Below are positions 55,783-64,000 of a stretch of DNA of 64,000 nucleotides, one piece after another. Source of the DNA: Arenibacter certesii DSM 19833 (GTDB lineage Bacteria; Bacteroidota; Bacteroidia; Flavobacteriales; Flavobacteriaceae); NCBI RefSeq assembly GCF_000429545.1, contig NZ_AUCB01000005.1, positions 152,484-216,483 of the forward strand. Direction: 5' to 3'. Each line of letters begins with the position of its first letter. The stretch's first letter is position 1. The notes under the pieces were generated by a model. That model was not told where the DNA came from. It saw only the letters and a program-made list of their open reading frames with translations, and searched no databases. The position numbers and the translations under genes are program-made.

Positions 55783-56268
55783 CTACCCTAAGAACGTACT
55801 ATTAAACGCTAGGGGAAGGATATCGGAAACAGAATGACACTTAAGCACCTCCCCGGTTTCCCCAGTCATGATAATCGCAATTGGAGCCTTTTGTTTGATT
55901 TCGTACTCTGAAATGGACTGACGACAATTTCCACAAGGCGCGGCAGGCTTATCCATTACATAATTCCTAGAAGTAGCACTGATGGCTATAGTGACGATTG
56001 GAACGTGTGGATATTTTGCTGCTGCGTAATAGATAGCCACCCTTTCTGCACATAATCCCGCAGGATAACAGGCATTTTCTTGATTATTGCCTTGGACAAC
56101 CTCTCCATTACCCAATAGGATGGCGGCTCCTACCTCAAAATTAGAATAAGGGGAATAGGCTTTCTTACGAGCACTAATTGCTGCTTCCATCAATTTTGAA
56201 TCCTTTTCTTCCAATTCCTCTCGGGAATTGTAAACCAACAATTCAAAAGATATATTTCTTTTTTCCAT
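55783..56268 (-). CDS. cdd: Cytidine deaminase
   Basis: A 161-residue homotetrameric-type cytidine deaminase. Zinc ligands Cys73, Cys112 and Cys115 and the catalytic Glu75 are all present in GLCAERVAI and PCGNCRQ. It converts cytidine and deoxycytidine to uridine forms in pyrimidine salvage. Its promoter overlaps the porV terminator. The 198 bases between it and pdhA have no gene. Confidence 0.95.
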   Translation of the reverse strand: MEKRNISFELLVYNSREELEEKDSKLMEAAISARKKAYSPYSNFEVGAAILLGNGEVVQGNNQENACYPAGLCAERVAIYYAAAKYPHVPIVTIAISATSRNYVMDKPAAPCGNCRQSISEYEIKQKAPIAIIMTGETGEVLKCHSVSDILPLAFNSTFLG

Positions 56269-56293
56269 GGTATACTCCTTATTATATATCCTA

Positions 56294-56338
56294 CAAAAAT
56301 ACAGAAAACCGGCTCAAGGCCAGGTTTTCTGTATTTTT
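56294..56338 (-). terminator. porV terminator overlapping the cdd -7 element
   Basis: A perfect 16-base stem (56295-56310 with 56323-56338) with loop GGCTCAAGGCCA ends in T residues on the minus strand and lies 20 bases after porV. The minus-strand TATTTTTG at 56294-56301, a TAnnTTTG match, forms the tail of this hairpin and can act as the cdd -7 element, 26 bases before its ATG. Confidence 0.8.
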
Positions 56339-56358
56339 AAAAAGAAGACCATTCTCCG

Positions 56359-57504
56359 TTAGTCATTATAAAAATAATCCCCTAGGTTAAAGGTTAAGGA
56401 GAACCTCAATGTATTTTCCAATGGATTTCTCACCTTAGAGGTAGAGAATAAATAAGAAAGATCTATTTGCGTAGAATTAAACAAAAATCCAGCACCTAGA
56501 GTAAAGTATTTTCTTGATCCTTTAAAATCGCTCTCATTAAAATAACCTGTTCGCAACATAAAGGATTCTTGATATGAATATTCTGCCCCCAAAGCCCAAG
56601 TAAGTTCTTTAAGCTCCTCGCTGAAACCGTCAGGAGCATCACCGAAGGATTTAAAAACTCCTTCAAAGAAGGAAATTTTCTGATACTCATCATTATCAGT
56701 AGCATCTATTCTTCCATCATTATTAAAGTCTTGTGGAGTTGGCACCAATAATTTATTGAATTCCGTGGTTAACCCCAATACATTATCCTGATCGAAAATA
56801 AAATCAAATCCTACTCCGGCCTTTAGATTAGTCGGCAGAAAATTCTCTTGCCCCCCATCATCGTATTTAATCTTACCACCCAGGTTCGAAATATTAAAAC
56901 CTGCTCTCCAACGCCCATCAAATTCCCTATACGCCATTTCTCTAGATCTATAGTAACCAGAAACATCCACTGCAAACGCACTTGCAGCTTTGGAATCTTC
57001 GGCACCATCACCAGGCAGCTTTAGATTAGAACTTATATAACGTCCTGCAACGGACATGGAAAAGGTCTGACTTAATTTTAAGGAATAAGAACCGTCAAAA
57101 GCGACTTCATTAGGTTTTGCCAAGGTCCCTGGATCTCCGGCAAATTGCCGCAATTCTATTTCACCCAAAGTAAAATAGCGAATCCCCAGCGCAAAAGCAC
57201 TTCTATCATTAATTTTATTATGAAAACTAGCACTGAGCAATGAAATATCGGTAATTATGCTTTCCAAATATGGTGTATAACTAATTCCAAATCCCATTTT
57301 TCGCTCAGCAAAAGCAAATTTTGCGGGATTCCATTGTTGCGAAAATGCATCCGTAGAGGTAGCAACCCCAACATCACCCATACCGGAAGCCCTTGCATCT
57401 GCGGCGATTGTTAAAAAAGGGACAGCAGTTGTTATCACCCTATCTTCCTGTGCAGAAACCTTAAATACCACACAGAACAGACATAGTATTATAAATTTTT
57501 TCAT
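56359..57504 (-). CDS. porV: Type IX secretion system outer-membrane protein PorV (LptO)
   Basis: The 381-residue protein has a signal peptide ending SAQ and the PorV N-terminal motif TAVPFLTIAADARASGMGD followed by WNPAKFAF. The remainder forms a FadL-like 14-strand barrel with an aspartate-rich extracellular loop DFNNDGRIDATDNDE. PorV is the shuttle subunit that hands secreted T9SS cargo from the SprA pore to the attachment machinery. Start 57504 is used because the ten codons before it precede a regular signal peptide. It lies back to back with gldJ. Confidence 0.95.
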   Translation of the reverse strand: MKKFIILCLFCVVFKVSAQEDRVITTAVPFLTIAADARASGMGDVGVATSTDAFSQQWNPAKFAFAERKMGFGISYTPYLESIITDISLLSASFHNKINDRSAFALGIRYFTLGEIELRQFAGDPGTLAKPNEVAFDGSYSLKLSQTFSMSVAGRYISSNLKLPGDGAEDSKAASAFAVDVSGYYRSREMAYREFDGRWRAGFNISNLGGKIKYDDGGQENFLPTNLKAGVGFDFIFDQDNVLGLTTEFNKLLVPTPQDFNNDGRIDATDNDEYQKISFFEGVFKSFGDAPDGFSEELKELTWALGAEYSYQESFMLRTGYFNESDFKGSRKYFTLGAGFLFNSTQIDLSYLFSTSKVRNPLENTLRFSLTFNLGDYFYND

Positions 57505-57934
57505 TTTAAACAGTCTAATTAATAGTTCGCGCAAATCTCTAAAATTATAATTAATTAAAAGATATTTTTAGTCCTAATACAATAATCAACGACTATTTTA
57601 ATATTATCTTGTAAGAACAGAGGAATATTTACCAAAATATGTTCATTTCAGGAATAATCGCCATATTTGCGGTCCAATTGTCGTTGATAAAAATAATTTT
57701 TATATTTTTCGCAAAGAAGTAACCATAAGCCATACTAGATTAGATTATAAGCCGTTATTTATATGGAACAATGATTGATCGCATAAGCTGCATTAGGAAG
57801 AAAATATTTTCGACCCAGCAAAATATTATACCTCAATCGTCGTTTTATATGCCAAAAGCTACATAAATTTTATAATAATATTAAGAATTTCAAACTTCTA
57901 CTTTGGAGGTTTAATTTGAACTCAAGTCCTAATT
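57505..57934. other. 430-base divergent regulatory region between porV and gldJ
   Basis: No ORF or RNA gene was recognised. The sequence is highly AT-rich and must carry the promoters of both T9SS/gliding genes. TACTTTGG at 57899-57906, 28 bases before gldJ, is one base off the TAnnTTTG box, and no exact match was found on either strand. Confidence 0.5.
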
Positions 57935-59596
57935 ATGAAAAAAGAATTCATCAAAGTTGTACTCTCTTGTGCTATTGTAGCGGGAGGTTTTACAAGTTGT
58001 AAAAACTCATCGTCTAAAAATGTCTCAAGGGCCACAGGCTGGAAAATAAACGCCAAGGAGGGGGGATTTCAGTATAATTCAGACTTTAAGGAACAAGAAA
58101 CTGCCCCAGGCCTAGTATTTATAGAAGGAGGAACCTTTACGAAAGGTCAGGTTCAAGACGACGTAATGAAGGATTGGAACAACACTCCTACCCAACAGCA
58201 CGTTCAATCATTTTATATGGACGAGACTGAGGTGACCAATGTAATGTATCTAGAATATCTAGATTACCTTAAAAGTGTATACCCTCCAGAAGATCCTAGG
58301 TACGTTCATATATATGCTGGAGCATTACCAGACACCTTAGTCTGGCGAAATAGATTGGGCTTTAATGAGACCATGACCAACAATTACCTAAGGCACCCGG
58401 CGTACGCAGAATATCCGGTTGTTGGAGTAAACTGGATTCAAGCTACACAATTTGCTGCTTGGAGAACCGACCGTGTAAATGAGGTAATGTTAGAAAGGGA
58501 AGGCTATCTTTCTAAGGATGCAAAATATAAGGTGGTTTCTGGAGAAATCGAAGGCGGTTTTAGCACTGAAGCCTATCTTAACAGACCAGAATCTGTTTAC
58601 AACGGACAAATTGACTCCCTACAAGGAAAGAGAAAAAAAGATTCTATTCCCGTATACGCCAAACGTAGCAGCGGCGTAATATTACCAGAATACAGATTGC
58701 CTACCGAAACCGAGTGGGAATATGCGGCACAGGCGCAAATAGGCAGTAGGGAATACAACAATTACAGGGGGCGAAAGAAATACCCTTGGGATGGTAATTA
58801 CACAAGAAATGGACAGCGTGTTGGACGAGGCGACCAGCTAGCAAACTTTAAACAAGGAAAAGGAGACTATGGCGGAATTGCAGGATGGTCAGACGACGGT
58901 GCAGACATTACTGCCGAGGTAAAATCCTATAAACCAAATGATTTTGGCCTTTATGATATGGCTGGAAACGTAGCCGAATGGGTTGCTGACGTATACCGAC
59001 CAATTGTAGATGACGAAGTAAGTGACTTTAACTACTATAGAGGAAATGTTTATATGAAAACTGCCATCGGAAAGGATGGAAAAGTTACCGTTATTAGAGA
59101 TTCTATAGTATACGACACGCTACCGAACGGAAAAATCATGGCGATAAACCTACCAGGAGAAATTAAAATGGTACCCGTTGGACCAGAGGAGACCTTTTTA
59201 AGAACCAACTTCTCATCTAGTGACAACCGTAGTTATAGGGACGGAGAACCGGGTTCTTCCCGATTTTACGACAGATTTAACGCTGGAGACGAAGAAAGCT
59301 CCGATGCGAAAAAAATGTATAACGCCCCTGTTAATAAAGTAAAAGTTGATGACGAAGGAGAACTAGTAAGGGCTTATGACACTTCTAACAATAGAACTAC
59401 TTTGATTAACGACGAAGTTAGGGTTTATAAAGGAGGATCTTGGAGAGATAGGGCTTACTGGCTAGACCCTGCCCAAAGAAGGTACATGCCCCAATATATG
59501 GCAACTGATTACATTGGTTTTAGATGCGCAATGTCTAGGGTGGGATCTAAATCCAAAACAAAGAACAAAACACCAAGAGGAAAGAGATCTAGATAA
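57935..59596 (+). CDS. gldJ: Gliding motility and type IX secretion lipoprotein GldJ
   Basis: The 553-residue protein has a lipobox FTSC (Cys22) and a formylglycine-generating-enzyme-like domain (APGLVFIEGGTFTKGQV, MDETEVTNVMYLEYL, RLPTETEWEYAAQAQIGSRE, DMAGNVAEWVADVY, GGSWRDRAYWLDPAQRRY), as in GldJ and GldK. The basic tail KSKTKNKTPRGKRSR is typical of GldJ, whose C terminus is needed to stabilise GldK in Flavobacterium johnsoniae. It is part of the GldKNO-associated outer-membrane ring. murF follows after a terminator, the arrangement known from Flavobacteriaceae. Confidence 0.95.
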   Translation: MKKEFIKVVLSCAIVAGGFTSCKNSSSKNVSRATGWKINAKEGGFQYNSDFKEQETAPGLVFIEGGTFTKGQVQDDVMKDWNNTPTQQHVQSFYMDETEVTNVMYLEYLDYLKSVYPPEDPRYVHIYAGALPDTLVWRNRLGFNETMTNNYLRHPAYAEYPVVGVNWIQATQFAAWRTDRVNEVMLEREGYLSKDAKYKVVSGEIEGGFSTEAYLNRPESVYNGQIDSLQGKRKKDSIPVYAKRSSGVILPEYRLPTETEWEYAAQAQIGSREYNNYRGRKKYPWDGNYTRNGQRVGRGDQLANFKQGKGDYGGIAGWSDDGADITAEVKSYKPNDFGLYDMAGNVAEWVADVYRPIVDDEVSDFNYYRGNVYMKTAIGKDGKVTVIRDSIVYDTLPNGKIMAINLPGEIKMVPVGPEETFLRTNFSSSDNRSYRDGEPGSSRFYDRFNAGDEESSDAKKMYNAPVNKVKVDDEGELVRAYDTSNNRTTLINDEVRVYKGGSWRDRAYWLDPAQRRYMPQYMATDYIGFRCAMSRVGSKSKTKNKTPRGKRSR

Positions 59597-59620
59597 TTTT
59601 CACTCTTAAAATTAATTATT

Positions 59621-59653
59621 AAAAAGCCCTTTTCTTAAAAGGGCTTTTTTTTA
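59621..59653 (+). terminator. Rho-independent terminator after gldJ
   Basis: AAAAAGCCCTTTT at 59621-59633 pairs with AAAAGGGCTTTTT at 59637-59649, followed by more T residues. The murF ATG is only 11 bases further on, so murF is expressed by read-through or from a promoter within this hairpin. Confidence 0.88.
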
Positions 59654-59663
59654 TCTTCGATTC

Positions 59664-60938
59664 ATGAAAATTGAACAACTACACACTCTTTTTTTAAGAT
59701 TCCCCGTTATTTGCACGGACACAAGAACAATAACGGAAAACTGCCTATTTTTCGCTCTGAAGGGAGATAATTTTGATGGAAACAGTTATGCATACGAAGC
59801 CTTAGAAAAAGGAGCTTCACATGCTATTGTGGATGATAAGAATTTAGAAAACACGGAAACCGTCATCTTGGTGGATAATGTACTGGAAACCCTACAACAA
59901 CTAGCAAAATACCACAGACAGCACTGTAACGCAAAAATTATTGGACTAACTGGCAGCAACGGCAAGACAACCACAAAAGAGCTTATCACTGAAGTTCTAT
60001 CGCAGAAATACAATACCATTGCTACAAAAGGCAATTTTAACAACCATATTGGAGTGCCCTTAACGCTTCTCTCCATAAAACCAGACACGGAAGTTGCCAT
60101 AGTAGAAATGGGAGCCAACCACCTTAGGGAAATCGACTTTTTATGCCAAATGGCAATGCCAGATTATGGCTATATCACTAATTTCGGAAAGGCACATTTA
60201 GAAGGGTTTGGAAGCGAGGAAGGAGTCATTAAAGCCAAAACTGAACTTTATGATTATCTTTTAGCGAACAAGAAGTTTGTCTTTTTTAATGCCGATGACC
60301 CAATACAAGTAAGTAAACTCACTACAACAACAAACAAATTAGGATTTAGCAACCAACATCACAACTATTTATTCATAAAGTTCTTGGGAGCAGACCCCTA
60401 TGTTTCACTAAAGTTTAAAGAGGTTCAAATAAAAAGTCAGTTGGTTGGTAGCTATAATTTCACCAATTGCAGTGCAGCGGTATTAATGGGAGATTATTTT
60501 AATGTACCAATAACAGCCATTAAAAGTGCTCTGGAAAATTACACCCCAAGAAATAACCGTTCACAGATCTTAGAAAAAAATAATTTCAAGATTATCCTGG
60601 ATGCATATAATGCAAACCCCTCTAGCATGAAGGCAGCATTAGAGAACTTCCATGAACTAAAAGCGGACCGGAAAATAGCCATCTTGGGAGATATGTTCGA
60701 GTTAGGAACCTCAGCGGAAAAAGAACATCAAGAGATTGCAGATCTAGCTAGAAAAATGAATTTCGAGGAGGTAATATTAATAGGAGAAAACTTCTATAAA
60801 ACAAAAACCGAATTTCCCAAATATGCTTCTTTTAATGCGTTAGCAAAGAAAGCGGAAAAAATCGCTACAGCGGAAGCTACTATACTAATAAAGGGATCTA
60901 GGGGAATGGCCTTGGAGAGACTGGTAGACCTATTCTAA
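59664..60938 (+). CDS. murF: UDP-N-acetylmuramoyl-tripeptide--D-alanyl-D-alanine ligase
   Basis: The 424-residue Mur ligase has an N-terminal uridine-binding domain (TDTRTITENCLFFALKGDNFDG), P-loop GLTGSNGKTTTKE at 94-106, the motif FNNHIGVPLTLL and the C-terminal DAYNANPSSMKAAL, ILGDMFELG and KGSRGMALERL. It adds D-Ala-D-Ala to UDP-MurNAc-tripeptide, the last cytoplasmic precursor step. The ATG at 59664 lies directly behind the gldJ terminator. Confidence 0.96.
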   Translation: MKIEQLHTLFLRFPVICTDTRTITENCLFFALKGDNFDGNSYAYEALEKGASHAIVDDKNLENTETVILVDNVLETLQQLAKYHRQHCNAKIIGLTGSNGKTTTKELITEVLSQKYNTIATKGNFNNHIGVPLTLLSIKPDTEVAIVEMGANHLREIDFLCQMAMPDYGYITNFGKAHLEGFGSEEGVIKAKTELYDYLLANKKFVFFNADDPIQVSKLTTTTNKLGFSNQHHNYLFIKFLGADPYVSLKFKEVQIKSQLVGSYNFTNCSAAVLMGDYFNVPITAIKSALENYTPRNNRSQILEKNNFKIILDAYNANPSSMKAALENFHELKADRKIAILGDMFELGTSAEKEHQEIADLARKMNFEEVILIGENFYKTKTEFPKYASFNALAKKAEKIATAEATILIKGSRGMALERLVDLF

Positions 60939-60958
60939 ACGCAATTTTATTTTTTTTG

Positions 60959-61033
60959 TGGGACATACTGGATTCGAACCAGTGACCTCTGCCCTGTCAA
61001 GGCAGCGCTCTAAACCAACTGAGCTAATACCCC
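60959..61033 (-). tRNA. tRNA-Val (anticodon GAC)
   Basis: The minus strand folds as a complete 75-base tRNA: acceptor GGGGTAT/ATGTCCC with two G-U pairs, D-arm GCTC/GAGC, anticodon stem CTGCC/GGCAG with loop TTGACAG (anticodon GAC), 5-base variable loop AGGTC, and T-arm ACTGG/CCAGT with loop TTCGAAT. Discriminator A is followed by CAA, so CCA is not encoded. GAC reads valine codons GTC and GTT. Confidence 0.95.
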
Positions 61034-61069
61034 ATTTTTCACCACATATGAAGTGAATAACTAGTAGGA

Positions 61070-61102
61070 CAAACTTACATCAATTTAAAATAAGAGTGCA
61101 AA
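61070..61102 (-). promoter_or_regulatory. Predicted promoter of tRNA-Val
   Basis: The minus strand reads TTTG at 61099-61102 and TAAGTTTG at 61070-61077, separated by 21 bases. This is the best -33/-7 pair in the window, 36 bases upstream of the tRNA. Confidence 0.6.
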
Positions 61103-61170
61103 AAATTAATAAAGAAATTTAATTTTTGGCATGTATTTAAAGCAATCTAAAAATACATGCCAATCTCTTC

Positions 61171-62649
61171 CTAAGACTTCCCAAAAGTAAACACCTCCGA
61201 TGGCGTTCTAGCCTCTTCAAGTATTTTCTCCAACTCCGCAACAATTTCGGGATAATCTTCCGCAACATTATGCAATTCCCCAATATCTTTAGACAAATCG
61301 TATAATTCTATTCTTGCATCTGGGTTCCTAAACACATTATATTTAACTCCTTTCCAATCTCCCATTCTAACTGCTTGTCTACCTCCTAGCTCATGAAATT
61401 CCCAATACAAATATTTATGCTCTTCCTGTTTTTCTTGTTCCCCTAAAAGAGTAGGCAAAAAGGAAACTCCGTCTACATCATCAATTTTTTCTCCACCTAA
61501 AAGATCTATTACTGTGGGAAAAACATCCCAGAATGCAGAGATATGAGCTGTTTTAGACCCCGCTTTAATAACATTAGGCCATTTTATTGCCATGGGCACA
61601 CGAATACCGCCTTCATATAGATCTCGCTTATAGCCTTTAAAAGGACCATTACTATTAAAATAGTCAGGATCTGCACCACCTTCCTTATGCGGACCATTAT
61701 CCGATGTAAAGATAATTATGGTGTTATCGGCGATCCCGAGCTCCTCTACCTTTTTAACAATATCACCAACGTGCTGATCCAATAGTCGCACCATGCCAAC
61801 AAATGCAGCATGTGGTTCTGCTTGTGAGCCATAACCCCCAACTTTATAGTTAGGCCCACTATCTACCCCTATATAGGGCGTTTCAGGTTCAAATTTTCCA
61901 CTGTATTGCTTATGAATCTCTTCAGGAACAACCAATTCGGCATGTGGAATAATTGTAGGGACATAAGCAAAGAAAGGCCTATCCTTATTATCTTCTATAA
62001 ACTGTAACGTTTTATCATGTATAAGACTAGGAGCATAATCACCTCTGTTCTGTCCCGAATTACCAGGCAATACAATAGAATCTTGATTAGACCAAAGATG
62101 GTAAGGATAATAATTATGTCCTATCCTTTGACAGTTAAACCCATAAAAGGTATCGAACCCTTGAAAATTAGGATCTCCTTCAGATCCTGGGTACCCAAGC
62201 CCCCATTTTCCAAATGCTCCTGTAGCATAACCTGCTTTCTTAAGAAATTCGGCAATGGTATATGTTTCCTCAGGAATAGGATATTGACCCTCGGGTTGAA
62301 CTTCATAATTTCCTCTCACCACAGTATGCCCAGTATGCATCCCAGTCATCAATGCAGAACGGGAAGGTGCACAAACTGTACTGCCAGAATAATGCTGTGT
62401 AAACAACATTCCTTCAGCTGCCAATTTATCTATATTGGGGGTAGTAAATTTCTTCTGCCCTGTAACACTAAGGTCCCCATACCCCAAATCATCTGCGAGG
62501 ATATAAATAATATTAGGTTCCCCTTTGGATGCTAGCAATTCTTTACTGGTAGCTTCCACATTAGAGGAAGACGATTTTCCATCAGACTTACAAGAAGCAA
62601 TACTGAAACAACTGAGCATTAAAATTCCTAAACGATAAATTACATGCAT
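61171..62649 (-). CDS. Sulfatase (arylsulfatase A-type), lipoprotein
   Basis: A 492-residue exported sulfatase with lipobox SIASC (Cys20). The metal-binding DD of ILADDLGYGDL lies at 53-54, and the sulfatase signature CAPSRSALMTG has Cys93, the residue converted to formylglycine. Further ligands are in TSDNGPHKEGG and GGIRVP. It removes sulfate esters from substrates, plausibly algal polysaccharides in a marine bacterium, but no carbohydrate-degrading partner lies next to it. The start at 62649 is the first in-frame ATG. Confidence 0.92.
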   Translation of the reverse strand: MHVIYRLGILMLSCFSIASCKSDGKSSSSNVEATSKELLASKGEPNIIYILADDLGYGDLSVTGQKKFTTPNIDKLAAEGMLFTQHYSGSTVCAPSRSALMTGMHTGHTVVRGNYEVQPEGQYPIPEETYTIAEFLKKAGYATGAFGKWGLGYPGSEGDPNFQGFDTFYGFNCQRIGHNYYPYHLWSNQDSIVLPGNSGQNRGDYAPSLIHDKTLQFIEDNKDRPFFAYVPTIIPHAELVVPEEIHKQYSGKFEPETPYIGVDSGPNYKVGGYGSQAEPHAAFVGMVRLLDQHVGDIVKKVEELGIADNTIIIFTSDNGPHKEGGADPDYFNSNGPFKGYKRDLYEGGIRVPMAIKWPNVIKAGSKTAHISAFWDVFPTVIDLLGGEKIDDVDGVSFLPTLLGEQEKQEEHKYLYWEFHELGGRQAVRMGDWKGVKYNVFRNPDARIELYDLSKDIGELHNVAEDYPEIVAELEKILEEARTPSEVFTFGKS

Positions 62650-63590
62650 AATACAAACAAGTTTAAATAGATAAGGCTATTACAAATAACCCAAAAAAGG
62701 TTAATTTTCAAAAATATACAATCTTTAATATTATAGCTGTTTTACGGCGAAAATATCTACTGATTTTAATGTTATTCATCAAATCACTCCCTATAGAATA
62801 GATAGGACCATTAACCCTGTCCCAAAAAAACCAATCATAAATAAAAGCCTACCACCTATACATTATAATCTCTAATAATGGCATCTCCTTATTACCTTTA
62901 TACTTGACACTAAAAGAGGTATAATTAACTCTTTTTAAATAGGAATGATTTTTTAGTTTCCTATAATTATATAACAAAACACAGTAATGGTATAACATTT
63001 GAGATTACCTTATTGTAGAAATTTGTTCACTCACTGAAAACAATAAACCATGTCCCAGATTACACATTTTATTTTGGTATTGAATCTTATTTTTGCTGGT
63101 GGAATTATATTATTTATTCTTCACGGAATGTTTTTCTCAAAAAGAAATCATTAATAACAGTAAGCCTTAACACTATCCTTTGGTTTTATAAAAACGATAA
63201 TTCGTTCCATCTTGGATGTATTTTCTGTGAAGATCTTTTTTTTTATTTTGAGTACTATAAGCAGAATTTTTGCTAGTATGTAGGCTGCCAACCTCTATCT
63301 ATTTTCTTCTATTCAGAAAAAATTGACCAAAATTTTACTTATAAAGTTGATTTTTAAAAAAAACCCTCTTAACTTGGATTAGCGTATAAAACTATCTAAA
63401 GATAGTACCATTACTGTTCTTAAGGAATGTACTGCCAAATAACTTTTTGGACACTTAAACGAAGCCGATCTCTTTGTATAGAAGGACAATATTTACGAAA
63501 GCGATTTTTTTTATAAGTGTACCTAACATGATCGCGTCAAGTGTAAAACTTGGGGAGAATCTTTATCTTTGACAACAAAGAGATTAGATC
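62650..63590. other. 941-base region with at most one very small gene
   Basis: AT-rich sequence without a recognisable large gene, RNA gene or repeat. It contains the 34-codon ORF at 63050-63154 (listed separately). From 63449 one frame reads GHLNEADLFV, stop, KDNIYESDFFYKCT, stop, HDRVKCKTWGE, which looks like decayed coding sequence. The left end of the IS should lie within this region, but no terminal inverted repeat could be defined. Confidence 0.5.
63050..63154 (+). CDS. Candidate 34-residue single-span membrane protein
   Basis: ATG 63050 to TAA 63152-63154 encodes a small protein with one hydrophobic helix (HFILVLNLIFAGGIILFILH) and the basic end FFSKRNH. The A-rich sequence before the ATG is compatible with translation in Bacteroidota. 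No family is recognised. It may be a chance ORF. Confidence 0.25.
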   Translation: MSQITHFILVLNLIFAGGIILFILHGMFFSKRNH

Positions 63591-63932
63591 TTGGATATAG
63601 AATTAGTGCGGTATTTATTGCCAGAAGGCGTTTTGGATTACTTTGAAATTGTAGGCCATAAATCATCAGAAGGTAAGATTCATTTTTACTTAGAAGAAAA
63701 GAACGTGCTCCCCAAAGAGCACCAATCAGAAATAGCCCAGTCCAAAGGCTTCCTGCCAGAGATAACAGTTGAGGACTTCCCCTTAAGAGGTAAATCGGTA
63801 CTGCTCCATATAAAGCGTAGGCGCTGGACTCTTATGGATACGGGAAAGATCATAAAAAGAGATTGGAATTTAATAGCTAAAGGCACTCGGATAACCAGCG
63901 AGTTTGCCTCTTTTTTAAAAGGTATCGCTTGA
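63591..63932 (+). CDS. ISAon1-type transposase, N-terminal region protein
   Basis: A 113-residue protein beginning MDIELVRYLLPEGVLDYFEI and containing EITVEDFPLRGKSVLLHIKRRR and WNLIAKGTRITSEFASFLKGIA, the profile of the N-terminal protein of ISAon1-type transposases. It starts with TTG: an in-frame TAG lies at 63585-63587, just two codons upstream, so no upstream ATG is possible. The catalytic part continues in a different frame beyond 63931. Confidence 0.8.
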   Translation: MDIELVRYLLPEGVLDYFEIVGHKSSEGKIHFYLEEKNVLPKEHQSEIAQSKGFLPEITVEDFPLRGKSVLLHIKRRRWTLMDTGKIIKRDWNLIAKGTRITSEFASFLKGIA

Positions 63933-64000
63933 CACCCATGCCGTAAGCGCTAAACGGTTTGGCGACTATTATAAAATTAATGGCAAAACCCTACAGTATC
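63919..64000 (+). CDS. ISAon1-type transposase, second frame, partial
   Basis: Open to the right edge in the +1 frame relative to the first transposase ORF. From 63931 it reads DTHAVSAKRFGDYYKINGKT, matching the start of the DDE-containing second ORF in such elements. There is no ATG after the stop at 63916-63918, so it is probably expressed by frameshifting at GCT TGA C (63927-63933). Confidence 0.6.

Larger units (their letters stand above)
63591..64000 (+). mobile_element. Left part of an ISAon1-type insertion sequence, running off the window
   Basis: Defined by the two transposase reading frames. The terminal inverted repeat, target duplication and right end are not visible, so the left boundary lies somewhere upstream of 63591. 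Confidence 0.6.

Noticed and set aside
1..64000. CRISPR arrays, prophage or defence genes
   Set aside because: No regularly spaced repeats, Cas-like, phage structural or toxin-antitoxin motifs were seen on either strand.

Overview
This window is an AT-rich stretch of the chromosome of a member of the Bacteroidota, almost certainly family Flavobacteriaceae and probably marine. The evidence is two SusC/SusD nutrient-uptake pairs, the gliding and type IX secretion genes gldJ and porV, a fused hypoxanthine phosphoribosyltransferase-adenylate kinase, PafA-type phosphatase, many lipoproteins with short Bacteroidota lipoboxes, and promoters of the TAnnTTTG type. Genus and species cannot be fixed from the sequence alone.

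Layout. 1-3665: 3' part of a susC gene and a complete susD. 3739-6664: rRNA 2'-O-methyltransferase, rhomboid protease, rarA. 6824-11727: a leftward set with a secreted protein, a DUF5723 outer-membrane protein, a lipoprotein, a YjjG-like phosphatase and a divergent polysaccharide-deacetylase-like protein. 11855-18290: a damaged zone holding a radC with an in-frame amber codon, a second susCD pair whose susC is frameshifted, and a decayed copy of the susD tail. 18292-20626: mpl and an SDR gene. 20844-26930: a 2028-residue alpha-2-macroglobulin. 27009-27378: a DoxX-like pseudogene. 27471-32839: DUF4136 lipoprotein, Kv-type channel, obgE, hpt-adk, and divergent purK-purE. 33037-37176: M3 peptidase, rhodanese lipoprotein, ECF sigma factor with a small zinc-finger anti-sigma candidate, UbiA-like membrane protein. 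37314-42873: gcvP and a ketoacyl synthase, methyltransferase, glycosyltransferase set. 42918-50968: PafA-type phosphatase, MlaE/MlaF lipid transporter, DUF389 protein, mannose-1-phosphate guanylyltransferase, SprT-like protein, AI-2E family protein. 51006-57504: SDR, M28 peptidase, pyruvate dehydrogenase E2 and E1-alpha, cytidine deaminase and porV, all leftward. 57935-60938: gldJ and murF. 60959-61033: tRNA-Val(GAC). 61171-62649: sulfatase. 63591-64000: left part of an insertion sequence with an ISAon1-type transposase.

How the genes fit together. Most are housekeeping genes in the arrangement usual for this family: purine synthesis and salvage (purK, purE, hpt-adk), cell wall synthesis and recycling (murF, mpl), pyruvate and glycine oxidation (pdhA, pdhC, gcvP), and secretion and motility (porV, gldJ). 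The accessory material is the two glycan or peptide uptake pairs, the sulfatase, and the insertion sequence at the right end. No CRISPR array, prophage or recognisable defence island is visible.

The most notable signals are signs of decay: the susC frameshift near 17463, the susD tail remnant with its own copy of the terminator at 18059-18290, the amber codon in radC at 11936-11938, and the DoxX pseudogene. The IS has a possible +1 frameshift site. Other points of interest are the deacetylase-like protein with altered metal-binding motifs, an HX3CX2C anti-sigma candidate overlapping an ECF sigma gene, and an uncharacterised three-gene envelope operon.
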